Source: Lewinellaceae bacterium
Lineage (GTDB): Bacteria; Bacteroidota; Bacteroidia; Chitinophagales; Saprospiraceae
Direction: 5' to 3'
DNA length: 34,664 nt
NCBI GenBank assembly: GCA_016712415.1
Contig: JADJRC010000035.1
Span: 1-34,664, forward strand
In this document: piece after piece, positions 21,742-29,581 of the stretch
How the letters are laid out: each line of letters begins with the position of its first letter
How positions within the stretch are numbered: position 1 is the first letter of the stretch
Made by a program: the position numbers and the translations under genes
Notes under the pieces: generated by a model
The model's input: only the letters and a program-made list of their open reading frames with translations
What the model was told of the DNA's origin: nothing
Databases searched by the model: none

Positions 21742-22522
21742 TCACATATTAAGCACCTTCACTTCCACCCGCTGGTTTTCTTGCGGCCTTCTGCGTTGAT
21801 GTTCGGCAGGATAGGCATCGTCCAGCCATAGCCTTTGTGTTGTACGCGCTCGGCTGCGATACCCTTGGCGACGAGCCAGTCGGCCACAACTTTGGCGCGG
21901 TTGGTGGAGAGTTCGTTAAGATTCGGTGTTGGGCCGCTCAGGTTGTTGGTGTGTCCGCGCACTTCGATGACAGCAGCGGGATGCGCTTCCATGAATTCGA
22001 GCAGGTTGGCAAGTTCTTCTTCGCTTTCCGCTTTGAGTTCGGACTGGGTTGGCGTCGAAATACACGCGCTCCAGGCGGTAGATGCTGCCCATCCGTACGG
22101 TACGGGAAATCTTGTTGACAGCCGGTTCAACCAAACGGATGTTTCCACGGTTGCAGCGACCGGCTTTTTGCACCGGGGTTGCCATCGATTTCGGAGCGGA
22201 ACGCACTACTTTCGGTGTTACGACCGGGGCCGATTTGGCGGCAAACATCACACCCGGATCGTCGGAAGCGAGCATATCAGATGCAGCGGGGTTCGGCTGA
22301 GCAACGGTGATGCGTACCACATCGCCGATGCCGTAGCGAGTTGTCCAACTGAGCCAGGATAGCGGCATCGTTGGCGCTTTTATCTTTCGTATAAATGACT
22401 GTAGTGTTACCGTAGGTTTCGTCGGTTTGGGTGCCTTGAATTTCGTTTTGTGCAAACGAAGCGCTTACGGCGAAGAGCAGCGGCAAAGCGAGGAAGTGCT
22501 TGAAATTCAAAGAAGATTTCAT
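21742..22522 (-). CDS. OmpA-family protein with C-terminal peptidoglycan-binding domain
   Basis: About 260 aa after correcting three frame changes (near 22340, 22050 and 21776). The signal peptide MKSSLNFKHFLALPLLFAVS ends ASFAQ. A short N-terminal region of unknown fold follows (AQLDNSLRYGIGDVVRITVA, then a Pro/Lys-rich stretch). The OmpA C-terminal domain is clear: RLERVYFDAN, LLEFMEAHPAAVIEVRGHTN (the Asp that usually ends the GHTD motif is Asn here), LSTNRAKVVADWLVAKGI, HKGYGW. The protein ends QRVEVKVLNM. OmpA-like domains anchor envelope proteins to peptidoglycan. It is close to a second OmpA-family gene upstream on the same strand. Confidence 0.88.
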
Positions 22523-22566
22523 GATAAATCAGATTTTGCGGATTGAAAAAAAGTTTTTGTTTCGGT

Positions 22567-23745
22567 TTACTTGCGGCTGGTCAGTGCTTTGTTTTTTTGG
22601 CGTCTTTCCTGTTCGATCACCTTTTTATACAGGTCCTTGTCTTCGATGATCTCTTTCAGGCTTCGGTCCCAGAGGGGGTCTTTGTCATTCCACCCCGTAA
22701 TTTTTACTTCTGTGCGGCGATTGAGTTGGTGTTCGTATTCAGAGCAAGCAATTCCGTCGTCGCATTTATTGATGAGTTGGGTTTCGCCGTAGCCTTTTGA
22801 TGTAATCGACTCTACCGCCACCTCGCAATTGCTCACCATGTAATCCACCGCTGATTTTGCCCGCTTTTCCGAAAGGCTCAGATTGTAGGGATCTGAACCC
22901 CTGGAATCGGTGTGCGAACCAAGTTCGAACTTCATCCCCGGATTGTCTTTCAAAACTCGGCCAACTTGTTGAGATTTTGGCGGCTTCCGGACGAATGTCC
23001 ATTTATTGAAGTCGTAGTAAATATTTTTTAGTTGAAAACGCTTGCCGATCTGCATCGAATCGAGGTCGATAGCGCCGAGGAAGTAGCCCACCTCATTGCC
23101 GTGCGACATCAGCGGTACCACGTCGGGCCCTTCACGCCCATACCGTCGACACACAGGATACAGCCGTTTACATTGACGTACACTTCCACGCGGCGGTTGA
23201 GGTAGCCCTGTTTGCGCACCAGCATGGTGTAGTGGTTGCCTTCGGCAAAGGAGAAGTTGAAAGTAGACTTGGGCGACTTCTCGATGGTGAGTACCTGCTC
23301 TTTCGTCGTGTTGTTGTAGATTTCTATTTTACAGTCGCGCAGGGTATTGATGGTGTTGTGCTCGAAAGCCTTGTCGAATATCGTGATGTCGAACACATAG
23401 CCGGGCTTGCGGTCCAGTTTCACTTTCACTTTCTTTTGGACACTTTCGAGGGCGACAATCTTTTCATTTGAAAAAAGGTCCCTTTATCGGCGTGTATCTT
23501 GTACCGCTCCACACGGATACCCTGGGCGGAGAGAAACCTTCCGCATCCGTTTCAACAAAGGCGAGCGGGAGAATGAGCATGTCGTCGTACACCACCACGG
23601 TTGCTTCGCTCAGTGGAGCGCCCGAAATGCTGTCGACTACAAAGCCGGATACATCGACGTATTGGTATGTTTGTTTTAAGCGTTGTCCCGTCAGGAAAAG
23701 TGGGATTAACAGCGCAAGCGGGAGAATAATTTTGGTAAGCCTCAT
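22567..23745 (-). CDS. OmpA-family protein with N-terminal carboxypeptidase-regulatory-like domain
   Basis: About 392 aa after joining frames broken near 23525, 23470, 23120, 22990 and 22970. A signal peptide is visible (MRLTKIILPLALLIPLFLTG). It is followed by a beta-sandwich of the carboxypeptidase-regulatory type (VDVSGFVVDSISGAPLSEAT) and a second similar region (CKIEIYNNTTKEQVLTIEKS, YTMLVRKQGYLNRRVEVYV). The C-terminal OmpA domain has NIYYDFNKW, MKFELGSHTDSRGSDPYNLS, LSEKRAKSAVDYMV, SKGYGETQL and NRRTEVKITGW. The layout, with beta-sandwich modules before a peptidoglycan-binding domain, is common in Bacteroidota envelope proteins. I see no basis for calling it a specific T9SS component. 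The start 44 nt upstream of the next gene suggests the two OmpA genes are co-transcribed. Confidence 0.88.
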
Positions 23746-23950
23746 GGCTAATCAGTTTTGGTCAGTTGCATATCCAGTTATCTGGACCTGCAATAAGCCT
23801 TGCTAACCATGTGCCAGTACAGCCCAATTGGGAAATTTTAACAAATTATTTAAAAAATTATATTTTTATTAACAAGGAAATTTTCTTACTATCCGCCGCC
23901 TAAAATTGGGCAAAACGGCCTTAGCCTGTCAATAACAAGAGGTAAACACC

Positions 23951-23995
23951 AAAAAGACAGGCCGGAAATGCGGCGTTGGCCCGGTCTGCCTTTTT
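23951..23995 (-). terminator. Hairpin with flanking A/T tracts, terminator-like
   Basis: AAAAAGaCAGGCCGG pairs with CCGGTCTGcCTTTTT (one G-T wobble and one mismatch) around a loop of about 14 nt. The T5 on one side and A5 on the other make it potentially bidirectional. It ends the region downstream of the leftward WG-repeat gene. Confidence 0.55.
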
Positions 23996-24026
23996 GAGAA
24001 TTGTAAGGCGTGCGACAAACTTTTTT

Positions 24027-24175
24027 TTAATGCCGCACAATTTTTCCGGCAACCGTCCGGCTTCCGACCTGCAGTCGGTAGAAGCCCATGTTCCCCGGCG
24101 TGACTGATTTTAACAGCGTCGCCAAGCGCAACGGCATCTTTTGCAGTCCTGGATATGCTGTCTGCTTCATAGCGC
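24027..24175 (-). pseudogene. Possible gene remnant or detached C-terminal tail after the WG gene
   Basis: Directly after the WG-gene stop the minus strand gives a protein-like tail. One frame reads PERYEADSISRTAKDAVALG, DAVKIS. A second then reads TPGNMGFYRLQVGSRTVAGK, IVRH and a stop at 24027. The pattern GxYxLxV..xxxxGKIV resembles the last strands of a type IX secretion C-terminal sorting domain. It could be a degenerate tail of a lost gene, or the true end of the WG protein beyond another sequencing indel. The WG protein has no signal peptide, which speaks against the second. Confidence 0.3.
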
Positions 24176-25195
24176 TCAGGATTCCCGCCAAAGCACCCCG
24201 CCGAATCGATCTATATATTGCCATTTGTCGTCGATTGTCGCCAGCGCCAGCCCGTCGCGGAATGGGGTGACGGTATCGAACGACGCCGGGATAGTCACCT
24301 GACCTTCCGTATTGATATAGCCCCATTTTCCATTGATGCATACCTGTGCAAGCCCTTCGGAAAAAACGCCGGCATCTTCAAACTTTGGCATGATGACGAG
24401 TTTACCCGCCTTATCTATATAGCCGTAAGCGCCGTTGATCTCCACCAGGGCAAGCCCTTCGCCGAAATCACCCGCCAGATCGAACATGGGTTCCACCGCG
24501 ATACTGCCCTGCTGGTCGACGAAGCCGTACTTGCCATCGCGGAAGGCCAGGGCCATGCCATCGAAAAACTCGCCGTGTGCGTGGCCTTTTACAAATTCAA
24601 ATTGCGGCGGCACCATTTCACGACCCGAGCGGTCGACCAACCCCCAGCATTGTTCCTTTGTCACCACTGCCATGCGGCCCTGAAAAGCGTGTGCCGCATC
24701 CCAGGCAGGCTGTATGACAAACCGGCCGGTATGGTCTACAAATCCCCATTTCCCGTTATCGCCTGCCGGCGCCAGTCCGTCGCGGAACATACCGGTGCCT
24801 GAATAAACCGGTTTTATGACAAAATGGCCTTGGGGATCAATAAATCCGGCCCGTCCGTTGAAGGTAACGGGGGCGAGTCCTTCACTGAAATTGCCGGCAG
24901 CATCAAAAAGCGGCGGAATAGCCAGGTTGCCCCGCCTGTCGGCAAAGCCCCAGGATTGCACCACCTGCACCCGTGCCAGGTCTTCCTCGAAGGGACCCAC
25001 TGCCCGGAACAGGCGTTTTATGAACAGCTGCCCTCTGTCGTTCAGGAGTGCCCATTGGCCGTTCAGGCGTATGACGGTGAAACCGTTGCGAAAATCGCCC
25101 GTCTCCAGGTACTGCGGTTCTATCACCACCGCACCCTGTGCGCTGATAAAGCCGAAATATCCGTTTTCGCGAATCCTGAACAGCGGGTTGTACAT
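24176..25195 (-). CDS. WG-repeat protein (about nine WG beta-repeats)
   Basis: 339 aa, intact, almost entirely made of 30-35-residue WG repeats. Each has a Trp/Tyr-Gly pair followed by hydrophobic-Asp/Asn-x-x-G and a (V/I)xP(x)F/Y turn. Examples are WGFADRRGNLAIPPLFDAAG, AGFIDPQGHFVIKPVYSGTG, YGFVDQQGSIAVEPMFDLAG and WGYINTEGQVTIPASFDTVT. There are about nine copies. WG repeats form small all-beta units of uncertain role and are common in Bacteroidota. There is no signal peptide, so it is predicted cytoplasmic, or secreted by an unrecognised route. No enzyme domain is attached. A degenerate tail-like stretch follows the stop. Confidence 0.9.
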   Translation of the reverse strand: MYNPLFRIRENGYFGFISAQGAVVIEPQYLETGDFRNGFTVIRLNGQWALLNDRGQLFIKRLFRAVGPFEEDLARVQVVQSWGFADRRGNLAIPPLFDAAGNFSEGLAPVTFNGRAGFIDPQGHFVIKPVYSGTGMFRDGLAPAGDNGKWGFVDHTGRFVIQPAWDAAHAFQGRMAVVTKEQCWGLVDRSGREMVPPQFEFVKGHAHGEFFDGMALAFRDGKYGFVDQQGSIAVEPMFDLAGDFGEGLALVEINGAYGYIDKAGKLVIMPKFEDAGVFSEGLAQVCINGKWGYINTEGQVTIPASFDTVTPFRDGLALATIDDKWQYIDRFGGVLWRES

Positions 25196-25478
25196 GAGAT
25201 ATGGGTTGCGGGTTGCGGGCGTTATGCAAAAGTCAGGGCAAAAATAGGGATTTCGGATTTCTCTGGTTGCGGAAAGGAAAACGGGTGATCGAAGTACCGA
25301 ATAGAATCGTTATGGAAGTGTTAAGTTTTTTCGTATTTTTCAATTTATTTTGAAAGTTCGTTTTTTATAGACTGGTTCAAAATAGCATAATATATTTATA
25401 ATGAGCACTTTAAATCGAAGAACGATGTTGCAACATCAAAATATGACAATCGGCGACATTTATTTGTTGAAGAAAAGT
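25196..25478. other. AT-rich spacer between divergent genes
   Basis: This is the upstream part of the 348-nt gap between the WG gene and the ECF sigma gene. It becomes strongly AT-rich after 25310 and ends in the sigma-factor promoter. I found no ORF, RNA gene or repeat in it. Confidence 0.5.
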
Positions 25479-25510
25479 TTTGAAGTTGTTCAACAGAAAT
25501 CGTACTTTTG
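25479..25510 (+). promoter_or_regulatory. Bacteroidota-type promoter of the ECF sigma gene
   Basis: The -33 element TTTG (25479-25482), a 20-bp spacer and the -7 element TACTTTTG (25503-25510) match the phylum consensus (TTTG, 19-21 bp, TAnnTTTG). This is the clearest promoter in the window. The 5' leader would be about 28 nt. Confidence 0.8.
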
Positions 25511-25530
25511 AGTCATCAAATAAAACAAAC

Positions 25531-25538
25531 AAGGAGGT
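25531..25538 (+). promoter_or_regulatory. Strong Shine-Dalgarno site deciding the sigma-factor start
   Basis: AAGGAGGT lies 5 nt before the ATG at 25544. It fixes the start at MTSMEFNSKL rather than the in-frame upstream TTG at 25508. Such a full anti-SD match is unusual in Bacteroidota, where most genes lack one, and suggests high translation. Confidence 0.8.
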
Positions 25539-25543
25539 ATACC

Positions 25544-26063
25544 ATGACCAGCATGGAATTCAATAGTAAACTGAACACATTGACGACGCTGCTCCACTCC
25601 TTCGCCTATAATTTGACGAAGAATATGGAAGATGCGAAAGATCTCTACCAGGAGACGGCGTATCGCGCATTGTTCAACAGAGATAAGTTTCAGCCCGGTA
25701 CCAATTTTAAGGCGTGGATGTTTACGATCATGAAAAACATCTTCATCAACAACTACCGCAAGAAAGTTAAGGCCAACACTATTCTCGATACTACCGACAA
25801 CCAGTACTATCTCAACTCCGGGAGTCACGCCACCTCAAACGCTGCCGAAGGCGGCATCTTGCTGAAAGAACTGAATATTTTGGTAGAGTCGCTCGACGAC
25901 AGTATCCGTATTCCGTTTTTGATGCACTTTGAAGGCTTTAAATACCAGGAGATCGCAGATGAACTCGAATTGCCGCTCGGTACCGTGAAAAGCCGGATAT
26001 TCTTCGCCCGGAAAGAAGCACGAAAGAAAAATTCTGTCGAACTACGGTTTCCATCCGAACTAA
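25544..26063 (+). CDS. ECF-type RNA polymerase sigma factor
   Basis: About 172 aa. Region 2 runs from LLHSFAYNLTKNMEDAKDLY through QETAYRALFNRDKF to TNFKAWMFTIMKNIFINNYR (core binding and -10 recognition). Region 4 includes IRIPFLMHFEGFKYQEIADE and LELPLGTVKSRIFFARKEAR (helix-turn-helix). One extra A in the A5 run at 26027-26031 shifts the frame. Removing it gives a natural end KKILSNYGFHPN and stop at 26061. It belongs to the short sigma-70-family regulators common in Bacteroidota. No anti-sigma gene is adjacent. The strong promoter, the full SD and the terminator after it suggest a highly expressed single-gene unit. Confidence 0.92.
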
Positions 26064-26098
26064 GAAACCGTCTGAAAGCCCCTGGCAAGACGGTTTCT
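26063..26098 (+). terminator. Inverted repeat overlapping the sigma-gene stop
   Basis: The perfect 11-bp stem AGAAACCGTCT / AGACGGTTTCT has a 14-nt loop and starts inside the TAA. No T-tract follows, so it may protect the 3' end or act together with the terminator 40 nt downstream. Confidence 0.5.
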
Positions 26099-26140
26099 AA
26101 GACAAAAAACAAATCCAGTTACGCAATTTCAATTGGTTCA

Positions 26141-26168
26141 GGCCGCTCCAAAAGGGCGGCCTTTTTTT
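26141..26168 (+). terminator. Rho-independent terminator of the sigma-factor gene
   Basis: GGCCGCTCC-AAAA-GGGCGGCC forms a GC-rich stem with one bulge, followed by TTTTTTT on the plus strand. It ends right at the stop codon of the convergent SDR gene. Confidence 0.88.
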
Positions 26169-26951
26169 ATAAACTCCTTGTGCGCCCGCCGTCGACCGGC
26201 AAATTAACCCCGTTGATATAACCCGCAGCAGGGCTTGCCAGAAAGGCCACTGCCGCCGCCACTTCCGACGGTTCGGCAAAACGGCGCAGCGGAACGTTGT
26301 TTTTGAACTGCTCCTCCACCGCTTCAACCGACTTGCCCGTCGACGATGCCCGTTTTTCAATAATTTCCGTCAGCCGGCCCGTACCGGTATAGCCCGGCAA
26401 CACATTATTTACCGTAATGCCGAACCGGCCGGCTTCATTGGCCCAGGTCTTGGCCCAACCAGCCACCGCCCAGCGTGTCGAATTCGACACACCGAGGTTA
26501 TCAAGCGGTTCCTTTACAGAGGTACTGATAATATTGATGATGCGACCGTATCCCGCCGCCTTCATGCCCGGCAGCACCGCCTGCGCCAGCAACTGGTTGC
26601 AGATCAGGTGATTGTGGTATGCCGCGAGAAAGGCGCCGGCGTCCGCTTCCAGGATTGGGCCGCCCGGAGGACCGCCTGTGTTATTCACCAGCACATGTAT
26701 GGTCCTTGTTTCGCACAGGGCTCTGACTTTTTCAGCCAGCGCCGCAGGGTCGGAAAAGTCGGCGACGATATAGCCGTGCTGCTGTCCGCTACCGGTAGCA
26801 AGCGCTGCCACAGACTCCAGAAGTGCCGATTCGGTGCGCGCCAGCAATGTAACATGGGCGCCCAAGCAGCCAGTTCGATGGCTACGGCGCGCCCAATACC
26901 CGCGCTGGCGCCGCCCACCAAAGCATTTTTGCCTGAAAGCGATAGATTCAT
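26167..26951 (-). CDS. SDR-family oxidoreductase lacking the canonical YxxxK
   Basis: About 262 aa after restoring one base near 26864 (..AVAIELAALGAHVTLLAR..). Rossmann fold with glycine motif GGASAGIGRA, strand-4 motif NNTGG, IINIIST, and a C-terminus ending GVNLPVDGGRTRSL, as in 3-oxoacyl-ACP-reductase-like SDRs. At the usual Tyr-x-x-x-Lys position the sequence is VSNSTRWAVAGWAKTW, so the Tyr/Lys pair is missing. This matches the BKR-like SDR subgroup known to depart from the catalytic tetrad. The substrate is unknown and NAD(P) binding is likely. It is divergent from a TetR gene across a 97-bp region with a palindrome, so TetR control is probable. Confidence 0.88.
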
Positions 26952-26996
26952 GCGATGTTTTTTCGATGGCAATATTAAAAAAAATTGACCGCCCGC

Positions 26997-27028
26997 TTGC
27001 TTCGTTCGAGGGAATACCTGTATTTTTG
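26997..27028 (+). promoter_or_regulatory. Promoter of the tetR gene
   Basis: TTG at 26997-26999, a 21-bp gap and TATTTTTG at 27021-27028 (perfect TAnnTTTG) form a Bacteroidota promoter. The transcript would start inside or just after the palindrome that follows. Confidence 0.65.
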
Positions 27029-27044
27029 CCGAACGAACGTTCGG
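27029..27044. promoter_or_regulatory. Candidate TetR operator
   Basis: CCGAACGAACGTTCGG has outer arms CCGAAC / GTTCGG and an inner perfect palindrome CGAACGTTCG. It abuts the -7 element and ends 4 nt before the tetR ATG. Placement and symmetry fit autorepression. It lies between tetR and the divergent SDR gene, so it could control both. Confidence 0.65.
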
Positions 27045-27048
27045 TATA

Positions 27049-27675
27049 ATGCCTGTAACAAAAATAGATAAAAAAGAGTTGCTACACCGCTGCTGGGAAG
27101 TATTCAACAGCCACGGCTACCACGGCACGTCTGTCAGTATGCTGGCAGAGGCGACAGGACTGGGCAAATCGGGCCTGATGCACCACCACCTTTCAAAAGA
27201 AAATCTGATGCGGGCAGTGGTGGATTACGCCATAGCAGAACTGCGGCGGTATGTGTTTGCCGTGGCCGGAGAAGGCCTTCCGCCTGAACAGCGCCTGGAA
27301 AAGTTGTTGCGGCGGCAAAACCGCCTGGCCAAACACGACCGCCGCGGCTGTTTTTTTGCCAATACCGCCCTGGAAACGGGCCGTGAAGGGCTATTTAACG
27401 ACCAGATAGAATCCATGTACGAAGAATGGCAGGTCACCGTAGCCGGTATCCTGACATCGATTATGCCACCGGACGAAGCCGCTGAAACCGCCTATCGCCT
27501 GCTGCTGGAATACGAAGGGGCTGTTACCATGTACAAACTCACCGGATCGGAGCAACACCTGGAGCGATTCGTCGCACGGGCCGTGGGGCTCTTCGGAACG
27601 AGCCATATTAAAAAGAACGACCGGAAAAAGACAGATAAAACTGACACCAGACGCCCAACCCAACCGTCTGATTAG
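27049..27675 (+). CDS. TetR/AcrR-family transcriptional regulator
   Basis: 208 aa, intact. The N-terminal HTH is typical: KELLHRCWEVFNSHGYHGTS, VSMLAEATGLGKSGLMHHHL (TetR members commonly have SKGxLYxHF here). The C-terminal ligand domain holds CFFANTALETGREG and LLLEYEGAVTMYKLTGSEQH, resembling the subgroup with a TetR_C_11-like fold. The C-terminal tail is Lys/Asp/Thr-rich and probably disordered. It is divergent from the SDR gene and followed 17 nt later by an alpha/beta hydrolase in the same direction. The three genes look like one small regulated module of unknown inducer. Confidence 0.92.
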   Translation: MPVTKIDKKELLHRCWEVFNSHGYHGTSVSMLAEATGLGKSGLMHHHLSKENLMRAVVDYAIAELRRYVFAVAGEGLPPEQRLEKLLRRQNRLAKHDRRGCFFANTALETGREGLFNDQIESMYEEWQVTVAGILTSIMPPDEAAETAYRLLLEYEGAVTMYKLTGSEQHLERFVARAVGLFGTSHIKKNDRKKTDKTDTRRPTQPSD

Positions 27676-27692
27676 AAACAAACAAATGCACC

Positions 27693-28612
27693 ATGCTGCA
27701 AATCATTTATAAACTGATCGGTTTAGGCCTGAACATCGGGTCGCTCATAGCGCCGAACCGCGCTGCCCATACGGCTATCAACCTTTTTTCTGCGCCGCCC
27801 AAGCCACGTCTGCGCGAAAAAGAGCGCCTTTTTCTGGATTCGGCGCGCCAGGTGCGGCGTCAGGTTGCAGGAATGCCTGTGGTGGAGTACCACTGGGGCG
27901 ACGGAAACGCCCCGATGGTTCTGCTGAGCTATGGCTGGGGCTACAATTCGGGTCGCTGGCGCCACTTTGTACCCGAACTCGTGCAGGCCGGGTACCGTGT
28001 CGTCGCATACGATCCGCCCGGTCACGGACTGGCGCCGGCAGGATACCTGAATATTCCCAAAAATGCCGCGATCATCCGCGCACTACTGACCGAATACGGT
28101 CCTGCAGAGGCCATCATCGGCCATTCGTTCGGCGGCAGCAGCAGCATCTTTGCACTCGACGGGCTGCCGGACTGGCAACACCCGCGTCGCATGGTCATCA
28201 TGGCGTCCTTCAGTTACGCGCCCCGCATATTCGACGAGTACCGCAGGGCCGTCGGCCTCTGGCCTTCACTGTACTGGAATATGGTGCGCAAGTTTGAGCA
28301 GCAGATCGGATACCCCCTGGAGTATTTCGATCTGGCCATGATGACCGCAAAACTTCCGCATATCCAGGGTCTGCTGGTACATTCGTCCGGCGACAGGGTT
28401 ACACCCCATGGCGAAGCCCAGCGCTACCACGCATTCTGGCCCGGCAGCCGGCTGTTCAGTCCGAGGGATGGCGGCCACCACCTTGGAACGCCCGACATTA
28501 CAGCGGCGGTACTCGATTTTGTGCCGAGGGCGCCGCACCGGCACAGGCCGCCGTTCAGGAACAACCCTTGCCGGTCGGGCACGATCTGGTGCGGTATTTT
28601 GCGGGGATGTGA
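27693..28612 (+). CDS. Alpha/beta hydrolase
   Basis: About 306 aa. The frame changes near 28521. Corrected, it ends AEGAAPAQAAVQEQPLPVGH, DLVRYFAGM with a stop at 28610. The fold shows VVAYDPPGHGLAPAG, nucleophile elbow GHSFGGSSS (Ser about residue 145), HSSGDRVTPH (probable acid Asp about 232) and DGGHHLG (catalytic His about 260). The N-terminus MLQIIYKLIGLGLNIGSLIA is hydrophobic and could be a membrane anchor. Substrate unknown (esterase or lipase-like). It follows tetR in one operon, and its stop overlaps the start of a small ORF. Confidence 0.9.
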
Positions 28613-28788
28613 GGGTAAAGCCGAAGCATAAACGCCTGGTCCCAAAGACAAAGCCGCCGGGTTTGGAGGTGATGCAGGTCGGCGTGAAAAGAAATATTAC
28701 CAAGGCATACCTCCTGTCAAACCTTTCTAAAAAGCAGCCTGCCCTGAAGGACTGGTTGGCCGAAAAAATTGACAGGCTGCCAGGTTGA
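28609..28788 (+). CDS. Small basic ORF coupled to the hydrolase (59 aa)
   Basis: A GTG start overlaps the hydrolase TGA by 4 nt (ATGTGA). The product begins MRVKPKHKRLVPKTKPPGLE and ends in KQPALKDWLAEKIDRLPG. It has a basic N-terminal half and an amphipathic helical C-terminal half. The overlap suggests translational coupling. I do not recognise a family. It could be a chance frame, since it uses a weak start. Confidence 0.35.
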   Translation: MRVKPKHKRLVPKTKPPGLEVMQVGVKRNITKAYLLSNLSKKQPALKDWLAEKIDRLPG

Positions 28789-28816
28789 GCAAACACCCGC
28801 TTCTGCTTGCTCAACC
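28783..28816. terminator. Inverted repeat between convergent genes
   Basis: The perfect 10-bp arms GGTTGAGCAA / TTGCTCAACC surround a 14-nt loop. It lies exactly between the rightward small ORF and the leftward ECF sigma gene. No clear T-tract on either side, so function as a bidirectional terminator is only likely. Confidence 0.45.
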
Positions 28817-28821
28817 CTTGA

Positions 28822-29463
28822 TTATGCCCAAACCCCAGCATCCTCCACCAGCACCTCTTTCAACCGCTGCCGTGCCCGGCACAACCGACTTTTGGTATTG
28901 CCCGACGTCCAGCCCATGGTGGCGCTAACTTCTTCGATGCTCTGTTCGTGAAAGTAGAACAGCATCAGCGCCGCTTCATCTGCTGCGGAGAGTTTTTTCA
29001 TGGCGCCTTTGATCTGATCCACCCGTTCGTCGTCCATCATATTTTGGAGGCTGTTTTTGGCCGGTTCCTGCAATTGCCATATGGTCAGTTCCGGCGTTTC
29101 CAGCGAAACGGTATCCAGGCGTTTGCGGCGCAGGTGATCGAGCGAAGTGGTACGGGCAATGCGGAAAAGCCAGGTTTTAAAACTGCAATCAGCGCGCCAG
29201 CCCGGCAGGTAGCGGCAGGCTTTCAGGAAGGTATCCTGCATGACTTCTTCGGCGTCTTCATGTTGCCGCGTGATACTCAATGCAATGGAAAAAACCATTT
29301 TCTCATACTTCTGAAACAGCAGGGTAAATGCCTGTTGGTTGCCGGCAAGTACCGCAGCAATGATATCTTGTTCACTTTTGAGCGCTGCAGGCTGCCGTTT
29401 TGGCAAAACATACGACGCGTGGTTTTTTTCCAGGGTAGACGCGATCAAAAAATGGAGTAGCAT
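28822..29463 (-). CDS. ECF-type RNA polymerase sigma factor (second copy type)
   Basis: 213 aa, intact. It starts MLLHFLIASTLEKNHA (an alternative in-frame Met is absent near region 2). Region 2 has AFTLLFQKYEKMVFSIALSI, HEDAEEVMQDTFLKACRYLP and CSFKTWLFRIARTTSLDHLR. Region 4 has ALMLFYFHEQSIEEVSATMG and SGNTKSRLCRARQRLKEVLV. It is clearly different from the sigma factor at 25544. No anti-sigma gene is seen next to it: the next gene downstream is convergent, and the gene upstream (29582) is a secreted protein. Near-consensus CACCTTTG lies upstream at about 29500. A regulon cannot be assigned. Confidence 0.93.
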   Translation of the reverse strand: MLLHFLIASTLEKNHASYVLPKRQPAALKSEQDIIAAVLAGNQQAFTLLFQKYEKMVFSIALSITRQHEDAEEVMQDTFLKACRYLPGWRADCSFKTWLFRIARTTSLDHLRRKRLDTVSLETPELTIWQLQEPAKNSLQNMMDDERVDQIKGAMKKLSAADEAALMLFYFHEQSIEEVSATMGWTSGNTKSRLCRARQRLKEVLVEDAGVWA

Positions 29464-29581
29464 TGTCGTTTAGTTAGATTGTTTTTCGATACAAAGGTGC
29501 CCCATGCACCTGCCAATTGCAGGGCATATTGAGTAGTCGTCGGGAGAAAATGAGCAGAATACAGGTAAGACTGAGTGCGCT

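Noticed and set aside
22567..23745. Assignment as a gliding or type IX secretion component (PorE-like)
   Set aside because: Only generic OmpA and carboxypeptidase-regulatory features are visible and no T9SS gene is nearby.
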